This document shows positions 24,011 through 34,479 of a stretch of 64,000 bases of DNA, one piece after another. The stretch comes from Strongylocentrotus purpuratus. Lineage: Eukaryota; Echinodermata; Echinoidea; Camarodonta; Strongylocentrotidae. Where the stretch lies: NCBI RefSeq assembly GCF_000002235.5, contig NW_022145612.1, forward strand, positions 17,352,809 to 17,416,808. The letters are read 5' to 3'. Made by a program: the position numbers and the translations under genes. Position 1 is the first letter of the stretch, and every line of letters begins with the position of its first letter. Below the pieces are notes generated by a model. The model ran no database searches and was not told the DNA's origin. It saw nothing but the letters and a program-made list of their open reading frames with translations.

Positions 24011-24578
24011 CCCCCTGATCTACACTTTGTTGGTAAACTGATCTCCCCTTCCTTTCTTCTTTCTCTTTTTTTTTTCTTTCCCTAATTTCTCTCCACATTT
24101 TTTTTGGGGCCCCGGAAATTGGAAAAATTACGTCGTCAGATATTTCGTTCAGTGGCTTGGGGGAAGTAACACTTCCCCCCTTTTTTTCCTTGTTTTATTT
24201 ATTTATTTTTTTCTTCTTTTTTTTCCTTCTTTTTTCCCCAGGGGGGGGGGGGGGGGCGGGCCCCGGCCCCCCTGGATCCGCCACTGACCAGACCACCGTC
24301 TTTGTGCATTGTGCAGCAACGAAGCATATGCAACGTCTCGAGACATGACAGATTACTTTTCTCTAACCTCTAACTAATCAGAAAGTCTCGTTTTTTTTCT
24401 CTCCAGGAAGTGCAGGTGGATATTAATGCGCCAAATGTGGTTCTCAAATTGCAAAAGATCCCTACTCTTAGAGGGGGCAGGAGAAACCGATTTTACATCA
24501 TATTACTCAAGGAAGTGTTTGAAAATGCGACTAATTTGTTGTTATAAAGTTGTAAATGCTTCCTACTCTGGATATATA

Positions 24579-24579
24579 C

Positions 24580-24622
<43 letters not shown>
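24579..24622. repeat. (TA)n microsatellite
   Basis: About 20 TA dinucleotides, followed by a CAGCACCCCCGG segment shared with 19050. Confidence 0.95.
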
Positions 24623-24624
<2 letters not shown>

Positions 24625-24664
24625 AGCACCCCCGGTGAAAAAATCGTTCCCAGGGCCCTGGGGT

Positions 24665-24880
24665 GAACTGAATTCAGACAAGGATTAAGAGTCGAGAATG
24701 GTACAACGAATCGTCTTCTTTCTTTATCAATTTAATGAAATGTCAGAGCTTCCGCGCTACGCGCGGGGGAAGAGGAACTTCATTCAAACAAGGATTAAGA
24801 GTCGAGAACGGTACAACAAATCGTCTTCTTTCTCCAATAATTTAATGAATCATAAAAGCTTCCGCGCTTCGCGTGGGACG
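24665..24880 (+). repeat. Module B satellite, two units
   Basis: Two ~115-bp units with AAGGATTAAGAGTCGAGAA and the GCGCTACGCGCG or GCGCTTCGCGTG hairpin core. Confidence 0.9.
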
Positions 24881-25009
24881 GGGAAACCCCCTTTCCTGCA
24901 GCCACCCCCTATAGGGAGTGCGCTTCGCGTGCTCCCCACCGCCCCCTAAAATAAAATCCTTGCTACGCGCTTGAGAGGATGATAACCCAAGTTGCAAGCC
25001 CACATGGGT

Positions 25010-25305
25010 CCCATATTCTCTGAAATGTTATCTTTATTGAAGGTGACTTGTAAGGGAAGGGGTGCAACCTGCCACCCGCTTCTACCTCTCGGTTGCTTTG
25101 ATCCATTGCCGAAAATATCTTGGCACCTATCATCCCCCCAACCACGGATAAAAATCGACACCGTTGTGACCAACAATGACGGTCGCATACTACTGGGTAC
25201 CCATTTAACACCTGGGTGGAGAGTAGCAAGTGCAGGTTAATATCTTGCCAAAGGATATTAGTGCTGGTGTCGTGATTTGAACCCTCGACCTGCCTATATC
25301 ATACT
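25010..25305 (-). mobile_element. tRNA-derived SINE (minus)
   Basis: The minus strand shows a B-box-like GGGTTCAAATCACG near 25275 followed by a conserved-looking body CTCTCCACCCAGGTGTTAAA with TGGGTACCCAGTAG. A tRNA-like head followed by a CACCCAGGTG...GGGTACC body is a common SINE layout in invertebrates. A short piece of the same body (GGGGGGATGATAGGTGCCAA) occurs at about 40800, plus strand. No clear target duplication. Confidence 0.5.
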
Positions 25306-25754
25306 CCCGCATGACAACATAAATATATAGATAACAGAAATATATAGATAACTTGAAGAAAACCTTAATTTCGGATCATCGACGAGGGCCCATTATACAA
25401 AGACAAATACACGATCAGCTTATTAAAAAAGTTACAGAGGATACATAAATGAAATATTACTAATTTCTTTGTTTTGCCATTGTCGGTGAGAGAGGCTGTA
25501 AGGCGTATTCATCTGCGCGCAATGTATTGTTGAATTTCTTCAAAAAATGTAATTTCTGTTCTTTACTCGGTAGCAAAACTTCGGGGGAATTAGGCAACTC
25601 CCAGCCCCCCCCCCCCACCCCCACATCGAAGTAAATAATTTGAAAACACTAAAATGAACTTCACAAATAACATAGAAATTGAAAGTTTATGAAATTTTCT
25701 GTAAAGAGCAATTTGGAGAGAAGCTCGCAACATTTGTCAATGTCTTACAAATTC

Positions 25755-26165
25755 CTCGGGGGTGATTGTCATTGGGAGTAGTTGTCTTCGGGGATAGTTG
25801 TCCTCGGAGGAGGGGGTAGATGTACTTGGGGGAAATTGTCCTCGGGGTAAGTCCTCGGGGTAGTTTTCCTCGGGGGTAATTGTCCTCGGGGGGTAATTGT
25901 CCTCGGGGGTAATTGTCCTCGGGGGGGGGGTAGTTGTCCTCGGGGGTAGTTGTCCTCGAGGGGTAGTTGTCCTCGGGGGTAATTGTCCTCGGGGTAATTG
26001 TCCTCGGGGGTAATTTTCCAGGGGGTAATTGTCCTTTGGGGGTAATTGTCCTCGGGGGGTAATTCTCCGGGGGGTAATTTTCTGGGGGGTAATTGTCCGT
26101 GGGGGGTAGTTTTCTGGGTGGTAATTTTCCGGGGGGTAATTGCCCAGGGGGTAATTGTCCTGATA
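25755..26165. repeat. GGGGGTAATTGTCCTC minisatellite
   Basis: About 22 units of 17-19 bp, the reverse complement of the family at 17262-17615. The array ends directly at the palindromic part of a truncated TTA-type MITE. Confidence 0.9.
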
Positions 26166-26467
26166 CGATCCCTTCCCTGCTATTATGTAAAAACAGTTGT
26201 CACATGCATATTCACCTGTTCTACATATTTTTACATAATAGCAGTGAAGGGATTTTCTTTTGTTGATAGCAGAATGAGGAACTATATATTATGTCATCTT
26301 TCTTTGTCCGTGATGTTCATAGTGTTACTAGCTGCATGCATGTATAGCCAAGTGCAATCTAAAAGATTTGTAATTGTAGTCAACATGGGCAGTTAAGTAC
26401 GTTGACACGCATGATCAGTCGGCGTTCGTCGTGTTCTCGTCCACTCAATCTAATTAAAAGTCCCTAT
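26166..26467. mobile_element. Truncated copy of the GGGACTTTTAGA MITE
   Basis: It contains the CTGCTATTATGTAAAAA palindrome (26170-26262), a TTCTTTGTCCGTGATGTTCA block and GTCGGCGTTCGTCGTGTTCT, and ends AAAAGTCCCTA/TTA at 26467. It matches 37093-37400 in reverse. The other end is missing, replaced by the minisatellite. Confidence 0.75.
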
Positions 26468-26469
26468 TA

Positions 26470-26548
26470 GTGCCGCTGCGGGACTCGAACCGCGGACCTT
26501 GTGATATCGACAGTCCGGTGACGTATCCACTCGACCACGACACACATC
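26470..26548 (-). tRNA. tRNA-like sequence, probably a pseudogene or SINE head
   Basis: The minus strand has an A-box-like TGGTCGAGTGG and a B box GGTTCGAGTCC, and ends of GTGTCGT and GCGGCAC can pair. The T stem and anticodon stem do not pair properly (CGCGG against CCCGC), so a working tRNA is unlikely. The loop CTGTCGA would read as a GTC (Asp) anticodon. Confidence 0.4.
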
Positions 26549-26639
26549 ACCACAAGGTGGCGCTATTAACTTTAGACTATTGAGATAGATTTGTATATAC
26601 AATGATTGAATCTTAGATCATTGTTACAGTGAGCAAAAG

Positions 26640-26830
26640 ACCAGGCCAGGCCAAGCCTGGCCTCGCACTGTAACAGGGCAAAAGGCCAAATGCGAGGCCA
26701 AACTGGCCGCGCATTTGGCCCTGCTCTGGAGGTAGTCTCGGCCGCGGCCTGGCGGTTCCATGACACATGCTCCGCCGACGATTGCTCCGCCGACATTTAC
26801 TCCGCAAAACGCGACAATTGCTCCGCGACA
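26640..26830. repeat. GC-rich palindromic interval
   Basis: A hairpin between GGCCAAATGCG and CGCATTTGGCC (26686-26720) and nearby GCCAGGCC repeats, then ATTGCTCCGCCGAC-type short repeats. Non-coding. Confidence 0.6.
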
Positions 26831-26839
26831 GTCCCTTAC

Positions 26840-26985
26840 AAAAAAAATCTCTATGGTACACCATACAAACACCATAGCAAATCTACCATAGATTACCATA
26901 CAAACACCATAGCAAATCTACCATAGATCTACCATTCATTTACCATAGAACTAATTAAAATAATTGGGACAAATTTATTCATTTA
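26840..26985. repeat. Edge of the CATAG minisatellite
   Basis: Irregular ACCATAG, CCATACAAACACCATAGC units leading into the regular 22-bp array. Confidence 0.7.
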
Positions 26986-27870
26986 TTCAAATTAGGCCAC
27001 ACCTACATATTCTACCATAGAGCCACCATAGAGTCATCATTCATCTACCATAGAGCCATCATTCATCTACCATAGAGCCACCATTCATCTACCATAGAAC
27101 CACCATTCATCTACCACAGAGCCACCATTCATCTACCATAGAGCCACCATTCATCTACCATAGAGCCATCATTCATCTACCATAGAGCCACCATTCATCT
27201 ACCATAGAACCACCATTCATCTACCATAGAGTCACCACTCATCTACCATAGAGCCACCATTCATCTACCATAGAGCCACCATTCATCTACCATAGAGCCA
27301 CCATTCATCTACCATAGAGCCACCATTCATCTACCATAGAGCCACCGTTCATCTACCATAGAGCCAACATTCATCTACCATAGAGCCACCATTCATCTAC
27401 CATAGAGCCACCATTCATCTACCATAGAGCCATCATTCATCTACCATAGAGCCACCATTCATCTACCATAGAGCCACCATTCATCTACCATAGAGCCACC
27501 ATTCATCTACCATAGAGCCACCATTCATCTACCATAGAGCCACCATTCATCTACCATAGAGCCATCATTCATCTACCATAGAGCCACCATTCATCTACCA
27601 TAGAACCACCATTCATCTACCATAGAGTCACCACTCATCTACCATAGAGCCACCATTCATCTACCATAGAGCCACCATTCATCTACCATAGAGCCACTAT
27701 TCATCTACCATAGAGCCACCATTCATCTACCATAGAGTCACCACTCATCTACCATAGAGCCACCATTCATCTACTATAGAGCCACCATTCATCTACCATA
27801 GAGCCACCATTCATCTACCATAGAGCCATCATTCATCTACCATAGAGCCACCATTCATCTACCATTCACT
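26985..27870. repeat. 22-bp CATAG minisatellite, about 40 units
   Basis: The unit ACCATAGAGCCACCATTCAT plus CT repeats head to tail with few substitutions (ACC/ATC, GAGCC/GAACC/GAGTC). Variants recur in blocks, which points to block-wise expansion. Confidence 0.95.
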
Positions 27871-28700
27871 ACCATTCAAAATATGCAACAAAATGTTACG
27901 CTTAATTGTAGCATTTTGAAATGGTATATTCAGAATGGTAGTTTGGATCTTGATCTATGGTTAGCAGAATGGTGGCTGTAGTGCGTTCTATAGTTAACAG
28001 AATGGTGACTATATAATATATTGAATTTTTGAGAAATCTAAACTTAAATGTTAACTTACAATACACACATGATGCTTATTAAAAAAATGAATTGAATGAA
28101 AGTGGCAGGATGTATTTGGTTTATATCAAAAGTTGTATGCATGTACATATGCTAAAAACTAAAATAAAAGGCAAGTAAAAATATATATCACTTAAACATG
28201 TACACTACAAACTAAAATGAAAGGCAAGTTCGTAATTGCAACACATATTACTTGGACTTATTCTACTAAGATGTAATAAATACCCACATATTTATCACCC
28301 TAGTTCCTCTAAATAATCAGCAAGTTAAAAAGAAACAACTAAAATGTCATATACAGTGTGTACGTAAACATGACTAAAATGAAAGACAAGTTAAAAATAT
28401 ATAAACATGTACAATAAAAACTAAGGCACTGAGTTGCAGCACAGGATTGTTCTAAAACATTGTATGAACATGTTCAATAAAAACTCAAATAAAAGGCAAG
28501 TTCATAATTGCAACACATATTACTTGGACTTATTCTACTAAGGTGTAATAAATACCCACATATATATCACCCTAGTTCCTCTAAATATCTAAAATGTCAT
28601 ATATAGTGTGTATGTAAACATGACTAAAATGAAAGGCAAGTTAAAAATATATAAACATGTACAATAAAAACTAAGGCACTGAGTTGCAGCACAGAAATAT
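27871..28700. repeat. AT-rich interval with a ~274-bp direct duplication
   Basis: A hairpin (ACCATTCAAAATATGC with GCATTTTGAAATGGT) follows the minisatellite. A segment with AAGGCAAGTTCGTAATTGCA and TACTTGGACTTATTCTACTA is present at about 28220 and again at about 28494, followed in both by CACATATCACCCTAGTT-like text. It may be the 3' part of the MULE element that lies upstream on the minus strand. Confidence 0.6.
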
Positions 28701-28901
28701 TCTAAAACATTGTATAAACATGTACAATGAAGTTCAAGTCAAAGAGGTTGTATGTGAGTTCGAAGAGGAGCAGAAAAGACAAGCCTTGCTGCTCATTTTT
28801 GGAGTCTCTGAAGGCGATCAAGGTCCCTCTGGCTGAGAACACTGAAGACCCAACCCTTTCTATACTCAAACTGTTTACATGATTTTGATAGACCCTCTGT
28901 G

Positions 28902-29093
28902 TCAAACAATCTCCCCTGTATCGATCGGTATCACTACCCCCACCCCATGATTCGATGTGTAACCTCGTCTATGCCATGTTCCATCGTAGGGCACTGCCAC
29001 GTCCATATAATCATTTTCCCTGATGGTCAGATCCTTGTCCATGGCCCTTTGACGTAGGCATGCTGCCACCTTCTTCTTCTGATCCTTACTGGT
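28902..29093 (-). pseudogene. MULE (Mutator-like) transposase, exon 3 fragment
   Basis: An acceptor with a clean T tract (TTTTGCAG at 29100-29094) opens a frame in phase with the exon ending at 29344. It encodes SKDQKKKVAACLRQRAMDKD and then YMDVAVPYDGTWHRRGYTSN, HGVGVVIPIDTGEIV. The DGTW...RG..S..GV pattern is the start of the catalytic region of Mutator-like transposases in animals. The frame stops at 28904-28902; shifting by one base continues with DTEGLSKSCKQFEYRKGW, the family-like continuation, until about 28790. So this is a frameshifted and truncated transposase. No terminal inverted repeats were found. Confidence 0.7.
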
Positions 29094-29343
29094 CTGCAAA
29101 AAAAAAAGAGTTTGTAATAAATAACAAGTAAATTTCAAGTTCCCTCAGGCCCCTTACTTATTAGACCCTATTACAAATATTTAGATTTGATTAATTTTCA
29201 TCCCTTGATTTGACAAGAAGGGATATTGATGTACATGTATTATACTGTCTATCGACCATAACTAAGAAATAAAAATATGTTTGGATTAAATGTACGTACA
29301 GCTAAGATAATGTAATGAAGAAAACACAAGGCTGGTGACTAAC

Positions 29344-29633
29344 CTCTTGGGATAAGGAAGATAAAGTGGCTATGTGCCTGTTGTAGCTAGGGGCTTCGAC
29401 TAGTGGGGCTGTTCCGAGGATGGTCAGCAAGTCGCACAAGCTATCCCGTGCCAAACCAACCTCCGTTGCTGCCAGAGTAGCTCTGCGGTTTATTTCTGCA
29501 GACTTTCCACGTCCTTCGCATTCATTTTCTGATGAAGAGAATGTCCTCTCCTTCTTGCAAATGAAGCAACCAAGGACCATGGCGCAGTTCAACCCATTCC
29601 TCTTTGACAAATTCTCCAGAGGAATGAGATGCC
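29344..29633 (-). pseudogene. MULE transposase, exon 2
   Basis: A TTTTACAG acceptor (29634/29633) and a CAAGAG/GTTAGT donor (29344/29343) bound 290 nt, phase 1 in and phase 0 out. It encodes NGLNCAMVLGCFICKKERT, a stretch ending GKSAEINRRATLAATEVGLA and RDSLCDLLTILGTAP. The NxRxxLAxxxIGxGxxxLxxxxxxLxxxP pattern before the DGTW region is typical of the N-terminal part of animal Mutator-like transposases (recalled pattern). The open frame reads through the whole exon with no stop. Confidence 0.65.
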
Positions 29634-29796
29634 CTGTAAAAGATATCAAAAACACTTTATGGAACAGGGAAAATATTTTGAAAAGCACAATCCCCAAATA
29701 ATAAAGTGCTAGTTATGACATACATGTAGTATATTACACAAATACACATTTTCACAGATTTCACGACAATTCCGATGCCCCCACTTCGATTTACCA

Positions 29797-30565
29797 TAGA
29801 GTAAAGGAGGGGTTTTTCGGCCACTTAAGACAAAATCCTATTTTTTGGACTCTTTACTTCCTATATTTATTATCATTTCTTGTTCAAATCATGAAGCAAA
29901 TACTATTATTATTTAAACAAAGAAAGAATCCCAGAAAAAAAATCATGAATTACCATGACAACATTCATTTCCATTTTCACTGTTTCGGAAGTAGTTTTCG
30001 GCCTAGCGAGGCAGTTTTCGGCCGCATGTACAAAGTCAATAGGAAGCAAGCAAGCGCGCCATGCGTTTCCCCACTGATCTATAGCACTAGCGGCCGGAGC
30101 ACGTATCCCAAGCCGGAGCTTCCCGTGCCGAAAACTACCTCTGCGGTGATCAGAAATTGGAATCTGAATTGGACAGAGATATCGTGTGTGCTGTGCGGTA
30201 TCAGGCTGCATTGATTAAATACATGCGATGAGATACTTTTGAGCTTGCGACTCACACAAAATCGGACTCTAAATCTGAAAAATAATTGAAATAAAGCTCA
30301 TTTTATGGTACCCATATTTCTTACACGCGTAAGATACTTAATTTTTCAGATTCAGGGAGCGGGACTACCGATTACATCGCTAAAATGTGATTTTTTTAGG
30401 ATATATTTTCCATTGCAAATGTGGTTCTTCAGTGACTCTGGCATGGTATGGTATGTGTGGGATATATGATATGCTATTATGCGATGGATTTTAAAGGGAT
30501 TTTACCATGCATCCAACGGATCGGCCGAAAACTGGTGATGGTCGATTACCCCCTCCTTTACTCTA
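29797..30565. mobile_element. MITE nested in MULE intron 1
   Basis: Inverted ends TAGAGTAAAGGAGGGG at the left and CCCCTCCTTTACTCTA at the right, extended inward by TTTTTCGGCC and GGCCGAAAAC. If the ends are trimmed by TA, the flanks are a TA duplication as in Tc1/mariner-type MITEs. Length about 769 bp, no transposase. It lies between MULE exons 1 and 2, so it inserted into the older element. Confidence 0.65.
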
Positions 30566-30675
30566 TTCTTAATCATTTGATTTGGCTTTTTGAGCCATTC
30601 ACCCCTTGAGCATGCAATACAATCTCAAAGTAACAGTTTGCAAACTAAAAATATTGTTTGATAGTAAGTACATAC

Positions 30676-30933
30676 CTCCCAGACACACGTGAGCCTTTTG
30701 CAAAGCAGCTGCAAGTTGTGGGCCACTAATGACGCGGATCTTCACATGTGGGACCAGGGCCAAAAATAGGGCTGTCCAAACACTTATTCAGGGAAAGCTT
30801 CCTCGATCTCTGAATTAGCTGTTAGTTCTTCTGGCACCTCTCCAGCATTCATGTTACTCTTCTGTAATATCTGGTATTGATCTCCTTTGAACACCTTCCT
30901 CTTCCTCACATATTTTGGAGTTTTGCGAAGCAT
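30676..30933 (-). pseudogene. MULE transposase, exon 1 with a frame break
   Basis: An ATG at 30933-30931 begins MLRKTPKYVRKRKVFKGDQY, a basic N-terminus with the KxFKGxQ motif often seen at the start of such transposases. This frame meets TAA at 30786-30784. The frame that fits the donor GGAG/GTATGT (30676/30675, phase 1) encodes VKIRVISGPQLAAALQKAHV. The ATG frame and the donor frame differ, so at least one indel lies in this exon. Confidence 0.55.
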
Positions 30934-31140
30934 TTTCAGTGAGTAGAAATTGGAGACCAACGGCTAGAAGAGTTATTCAAATCTTGGGCACAAGGTGGCA
31001 GCAAACAGCCCTTGTTATCTACTTTCTGCTGATATACATTACTTGTTACAATTTGGTTTAGAATTTTTTATTTAATGATTTCTTTAATTGATTGAGACTA
31101 ATTGAGTGCAAACAGAGGCAGTGGAGCGACTTCCAAAGTG

Positions 31141-31165
31141 GGGGGGGGGGGGGGGGGGGGGGGGG
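31141..31165. repeat. Poly(G) tract, about 25
   Basis: One of the longest G runs in the window, at the left border of a purine-rich repeat region. Confidence 0.9.
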
Positions 31166-31499
31166 ACCAACAAAAAGGGCACTTTCTGGAGAAAATAAAT
31201 AGGGCACCTACAAAGGGAAATCTCAAAGCGAAAATATATATTTTTAAAAAAAACATTTGTATATACCCCCTATATTGTGAATACATTATCAGGGATGATT
31301 TCAATATTTTTTTTATCTTTATAAATAAGATTTGTGAGGTCACAGTGCGAAAAATTACATCAATTATAAAGAAGAAAAACCCAATCCTGATGGGTTTATT
31401 ACATTATCATAACAGAAGACTGAAAAGACCTTTGATAAGTACCATAATTATAACATCTAGAAATGCAAGTGTGCTTTCGGTGATATTGCTCTTAGTAGC

Positions 31500-32560
31500 T
31501 AGAAATTAGGGGCACGTGATGAGAGGAAAAGGGGACACTTATCGAAAAGGATGACACTTATTAGAAAAAAAAGGAGCACATGTCAAATTACAACGGGTAA
31601 TTATCAGAAGGTGAAAATGGGGCACGTATCATTGTTAAAGGGTAATTATCTGAGGTGAAAAGAAAAGGGGCACTTATGAGAATGAAAAAGGGGCACTAAT
31701 AATAAGGGGAAATGTTCATTTGTTGTACGAAAAGGGGCACCGATCAGTTTTTAATAGGGGCATTTAATACGAGGGGAAGGGGGGATTTATGAGAAGGGGG
31801 AAGTGCAGGCTATTATTAAAAAGAAAAGAGGCACATGTCAAGATAAACGGGGCACTTATGAGAGATGAAAAGGGGGTAATTATGGGAAGGGGATGGGGCA
31901 CTTAAAAGAAGGAAAAAGAGCATTTATTAGGAAGGGAAGGGGGCATTTATGATAAAGGGAAGGGGCTCTCTTTTAAATGGGGCAAAATAAAAGGAGCAGT
32001 TATTGAAGATGAAAAGAGCACTTATCAGGAGGAAAAGGGACACTTGTCAAAATAAAACGAGTACCTCTCAGAATTTAATAGGGTCATTTACTAGAGATGG
32101 AACGGGACTATGAGAATGAAGAGGGACTTAAGAATGAAAAGTAACTGTTTTGATAGATGAAAAAGGGGCATTTATGATAAAGGGAAGGGGCTCTCTTTTA
32201 AATGGGGGCACTTGTTAGAAAGGAAAGGGGGCACATGTGAAAATATAAGGTGCGCTTATCTGAGTTAAACAAGGGGTAGTTATTAAAAGGGGAAAGGCCC
32301 CTCTCAGATTTGAATAGGGAAATTATCAGAGGTGAATGGGGCACTTATCAAAAGTGAAAAGGGGCACTTCTCGTATCTGAAAAGGGGCACTTACTAGAGA
32401 TGGAAAAAGGGCACTTAAGAGAATGGAAAATGGACACTTATTGCAAAGGAAAACCGGAACTTATCGAAGGAAAAGGGGCACTTAAAAAAAAATAATAGGG
32501 GCACTTTTTAAACTAAAGGGGCCCTTTTTAAACTAAAGGGGCCCTTTTTATGTAAAAAGT
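31500..32560. repeat. GGGGCACTTAT minisatellite, degenerate
   Basis: About 30-35 imperfect units around AAAAGGGGCACTTATCAGA of roughly 25-35 bp, with variants (GGGGCATTTATGA, GGGGTAATTATC). A block GATAAAGGGAAGGGGCTCTC occurs twice (about 31953 and 32173). The array runs up to the CATAG-type region. Confidence 0.8.
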
Positions 32561-32561
32561 G

Positions 32562-34105
32562 CCACGTTAGAGCCACCATGGAGTCACTAACCACTAGAAA
32601 TATATCATAAAGTCATCATCCACCATAGAGCTACTGCTAAAATATCTAAACCACAGGGATATACCATTCAACGGAAATACCATATAATATACTCTACCAT
32701 ATATCATACCGTAGAAATACCATACACCATACCCCGGCCCCCCCCCCCCCACTCAGTGTTATTTAGGGTACGCATATGCTCGTTCCCTCTTTTTGAAAGC
32801 ACCCCCTATCTGAGGACTGCCAACATTTTCAAACCCCCTTTTGAAGACCCCCCTAAATCAGGAAAAATGCTCAATGTACCCCCTAAATTCGGAATAATTT
32901 CTCAGGAGTCCAAAGAAATGAGAGAAAAAAAGAAAAAACACCCCCTTTTTAAAGAAATCTCCGGGTGAAAAGTCAAATACACCCCTTTTTTTTTACAATT
33001 TTCAGGCCGGACTTTGTCGCACGAAAAGTACCCCTTTACCGGACATTTTGGCAACACGCATGCGGTCATTCCGACCCCTGAGTGGGGGGGGGGGGGGGCC
33101 GGGCACCATACAGCCACCATGGAGCTACCATAGATCTACCATTCACTTTAGAGCCACCATAGAGTCACTAACCACCATTAATATACCATAAAGTCATCAT
33201 CCACCATAGAGCTACCACTGAAATATCCTCCACCATAGGGATACCATTCAACAGAAATACCATAGAAATATATTCTACCATATAACATACCGTAGAAATA
33301 CCATACACCATACAGCCACCATAGAGCTACCATAGATCTACCATTCACTTTAGAGCCACCATAGAGTCATATAACCACCATAGATATACCATAAAGTCAT
33401 CATCCACCATAGAGCTACCACTGAAATATCCTCCACCATAGGGATACCATATTCAACAGAAATACCATAGAAATATATTCTACCATATAACATACCGTAG
33501 AAATACCATACACCATACAGCCACCATAGAGCTACCATAGATCTACCATTCACTTTAGAGCCACCATAGAGTCACATAACCACCATAGATATACCATAAA
33601 GTCATCATCCACCATAGAGCTACCACTGAAATATCCTCCACCATAGGGATACCATTCAACAGAAATACCATAGAAATATATTCTACCATATAACATACCG
33701 TAGAAATACCATACACCATACAGCCACCATAGAGCTACCATAGATCTACCATTCACTTTAGAGCCACCATAGAGTCACATAACCACCATAGATATACCAT
33801 AAAGTCATCATCCACCATAGAGCTACCACTGAAATATCCTCCACCATAGGGATACCATTCAACAGAAATACCATAGAAATATGGTCTACCATAATATATC
33901 ATAGAAATACCATACACCATACAGCCACCATAGAGCTACCATAGATCTACCATTCACTTTAGAGCCACCATAGAGTCACATAACCACCATAGATATACCA
34001 TAAAGTCATCATCCACCATAGAGCTACCACTGAAATATCCTCCACCATAGGGATACCATTCAATAGAAATACCATAGAAATATAGTCTACCATATAATAT
34101 CGTCG
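32562..34105. repeat. CATAG higher-order repeat, ~203-bp unit
   Basis: The anchor ATTCACTTTAGAGCCACC occurs at 33141, 33343, 33548, 33751 and 33952 (spacing 201-205). The unit strings many CCATAG/ACCATA words: GATATACCATAAAGTCATCA, TAGAGCTACCACTGAAATAT, ATACCATACACCATACAGCC. A partial copy at 32562-32732 is cut from the rest by the insertion 32733-33103. It shares vocabulary with the 22-bp array at 27 kb but is a different unit. Confidence 0.9.
32733..33103. mobile_element. 371-bp hAT-like MITE with poly(C)/poly(G) in its termini
   Basis: Inserted in the ~203-bp tandem repeat, flanked by an exact 8-bp duplication CACCATAC (32725-32732 and 33104-33111). Other copies of the repeat carry this 8-mer once (ATACACCATACAGCC), so they are empty sites. 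The termini are inverted: CCCGG, C13, ACTCAG at the left and CTGAGT, G15, CCGGG at the right. An open frame of 70 codons at 32756-32968 inside it is probably accidental. Eight-bp duplications are typical of hAT elements; the termini do not begin CAG, so superfamily is tentative. Confidence 0.8.
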
Positions 34106-34440
34106 GCCTTATGCCAAAAGGGCCTTAACCCGATTTTGGGGGTTATTGAGTTATTAACATCACCTTGTAGATTTCATCATTCTCTTTAAAATGATGTGCT
34201 TCACTTGTTGAAATTCGATTTATTTATGAAGATAATTATGAATTTCAAAAGGGCCTTAACGCGTATCTCATCTTTTTCCTTACGCCAAAAGGGCCTTAAC
34301 CTACACGGATGATCCATTTGCGTTAGGAGGGCCTTTCTGGCAAACCAAAGGTGTTGCGAAACAAGAAAATTTCCTTATGCCAAAAGGGCGCTAACAATGC
34401 GCGCGTACGCGCGCATAGTTACGCGCATAGTTACGCGTAC
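34106..34440. repeat. Repeated TTATGCCAAAAGGGCC motif region
   Basis: The motif TTATGCCAAAAGGGCCTTAA or close variants occurs at about 34112, 34246, 34281 and 34374, in the same direction but unevenly spaced, ending in a GCGCGCGTACGCGCGC alternating stretch near 34398. Confidence 0.6.
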
Positions 34441-34479
34441 GATTAAGATAAAAGGAAAGAAAGAAGAGGAAAAAGAATA

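Larger units (their letters stand above)
21722..24290 (+). mobile_element. Composite hAT-like element (modules A-B-C-D-E)
   Basis: It begins CAGGCGCGGATCCAGG and ends CCCCCTGGATCCGCCACTG, inverted termini shared with the element at 46115-49246. Order inside: head A (CCCAAATTTGAAATTATGCG), module B array (21860-22530), module C array (22635-23640), module D (23758-24010) and a pyrimidine block E. The same order recurs at 46115 and, reversed, at 35.9-37.9 kb. The flanking 8-mers here (CTCTACAC and ACCAGACC) do not match, so one end may have been exchanged. No transposase is seen inside, so it must be non-autonomous. Confidence 0.55.

Noticed and set aside
26470-26548. Working tRNA-Asp gene
   Set aside because: A and B boxes are present but the T and anticodon stems do not pair, and it adjoins a MITE end. 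More likely a pseudogene or SINE head.
26985-27870. Possible CRISPR array
   Set aside because: Units are 22 bp head to tail with no unique spacers, and the context is animal DNA.
32756-32968. 70-codon frame inside the 371-bp MITE
   Set aside because: Low-complexity Lys/Pro-rich content from CCCCCT and AAAGA repeats; no known transposase or domain features.
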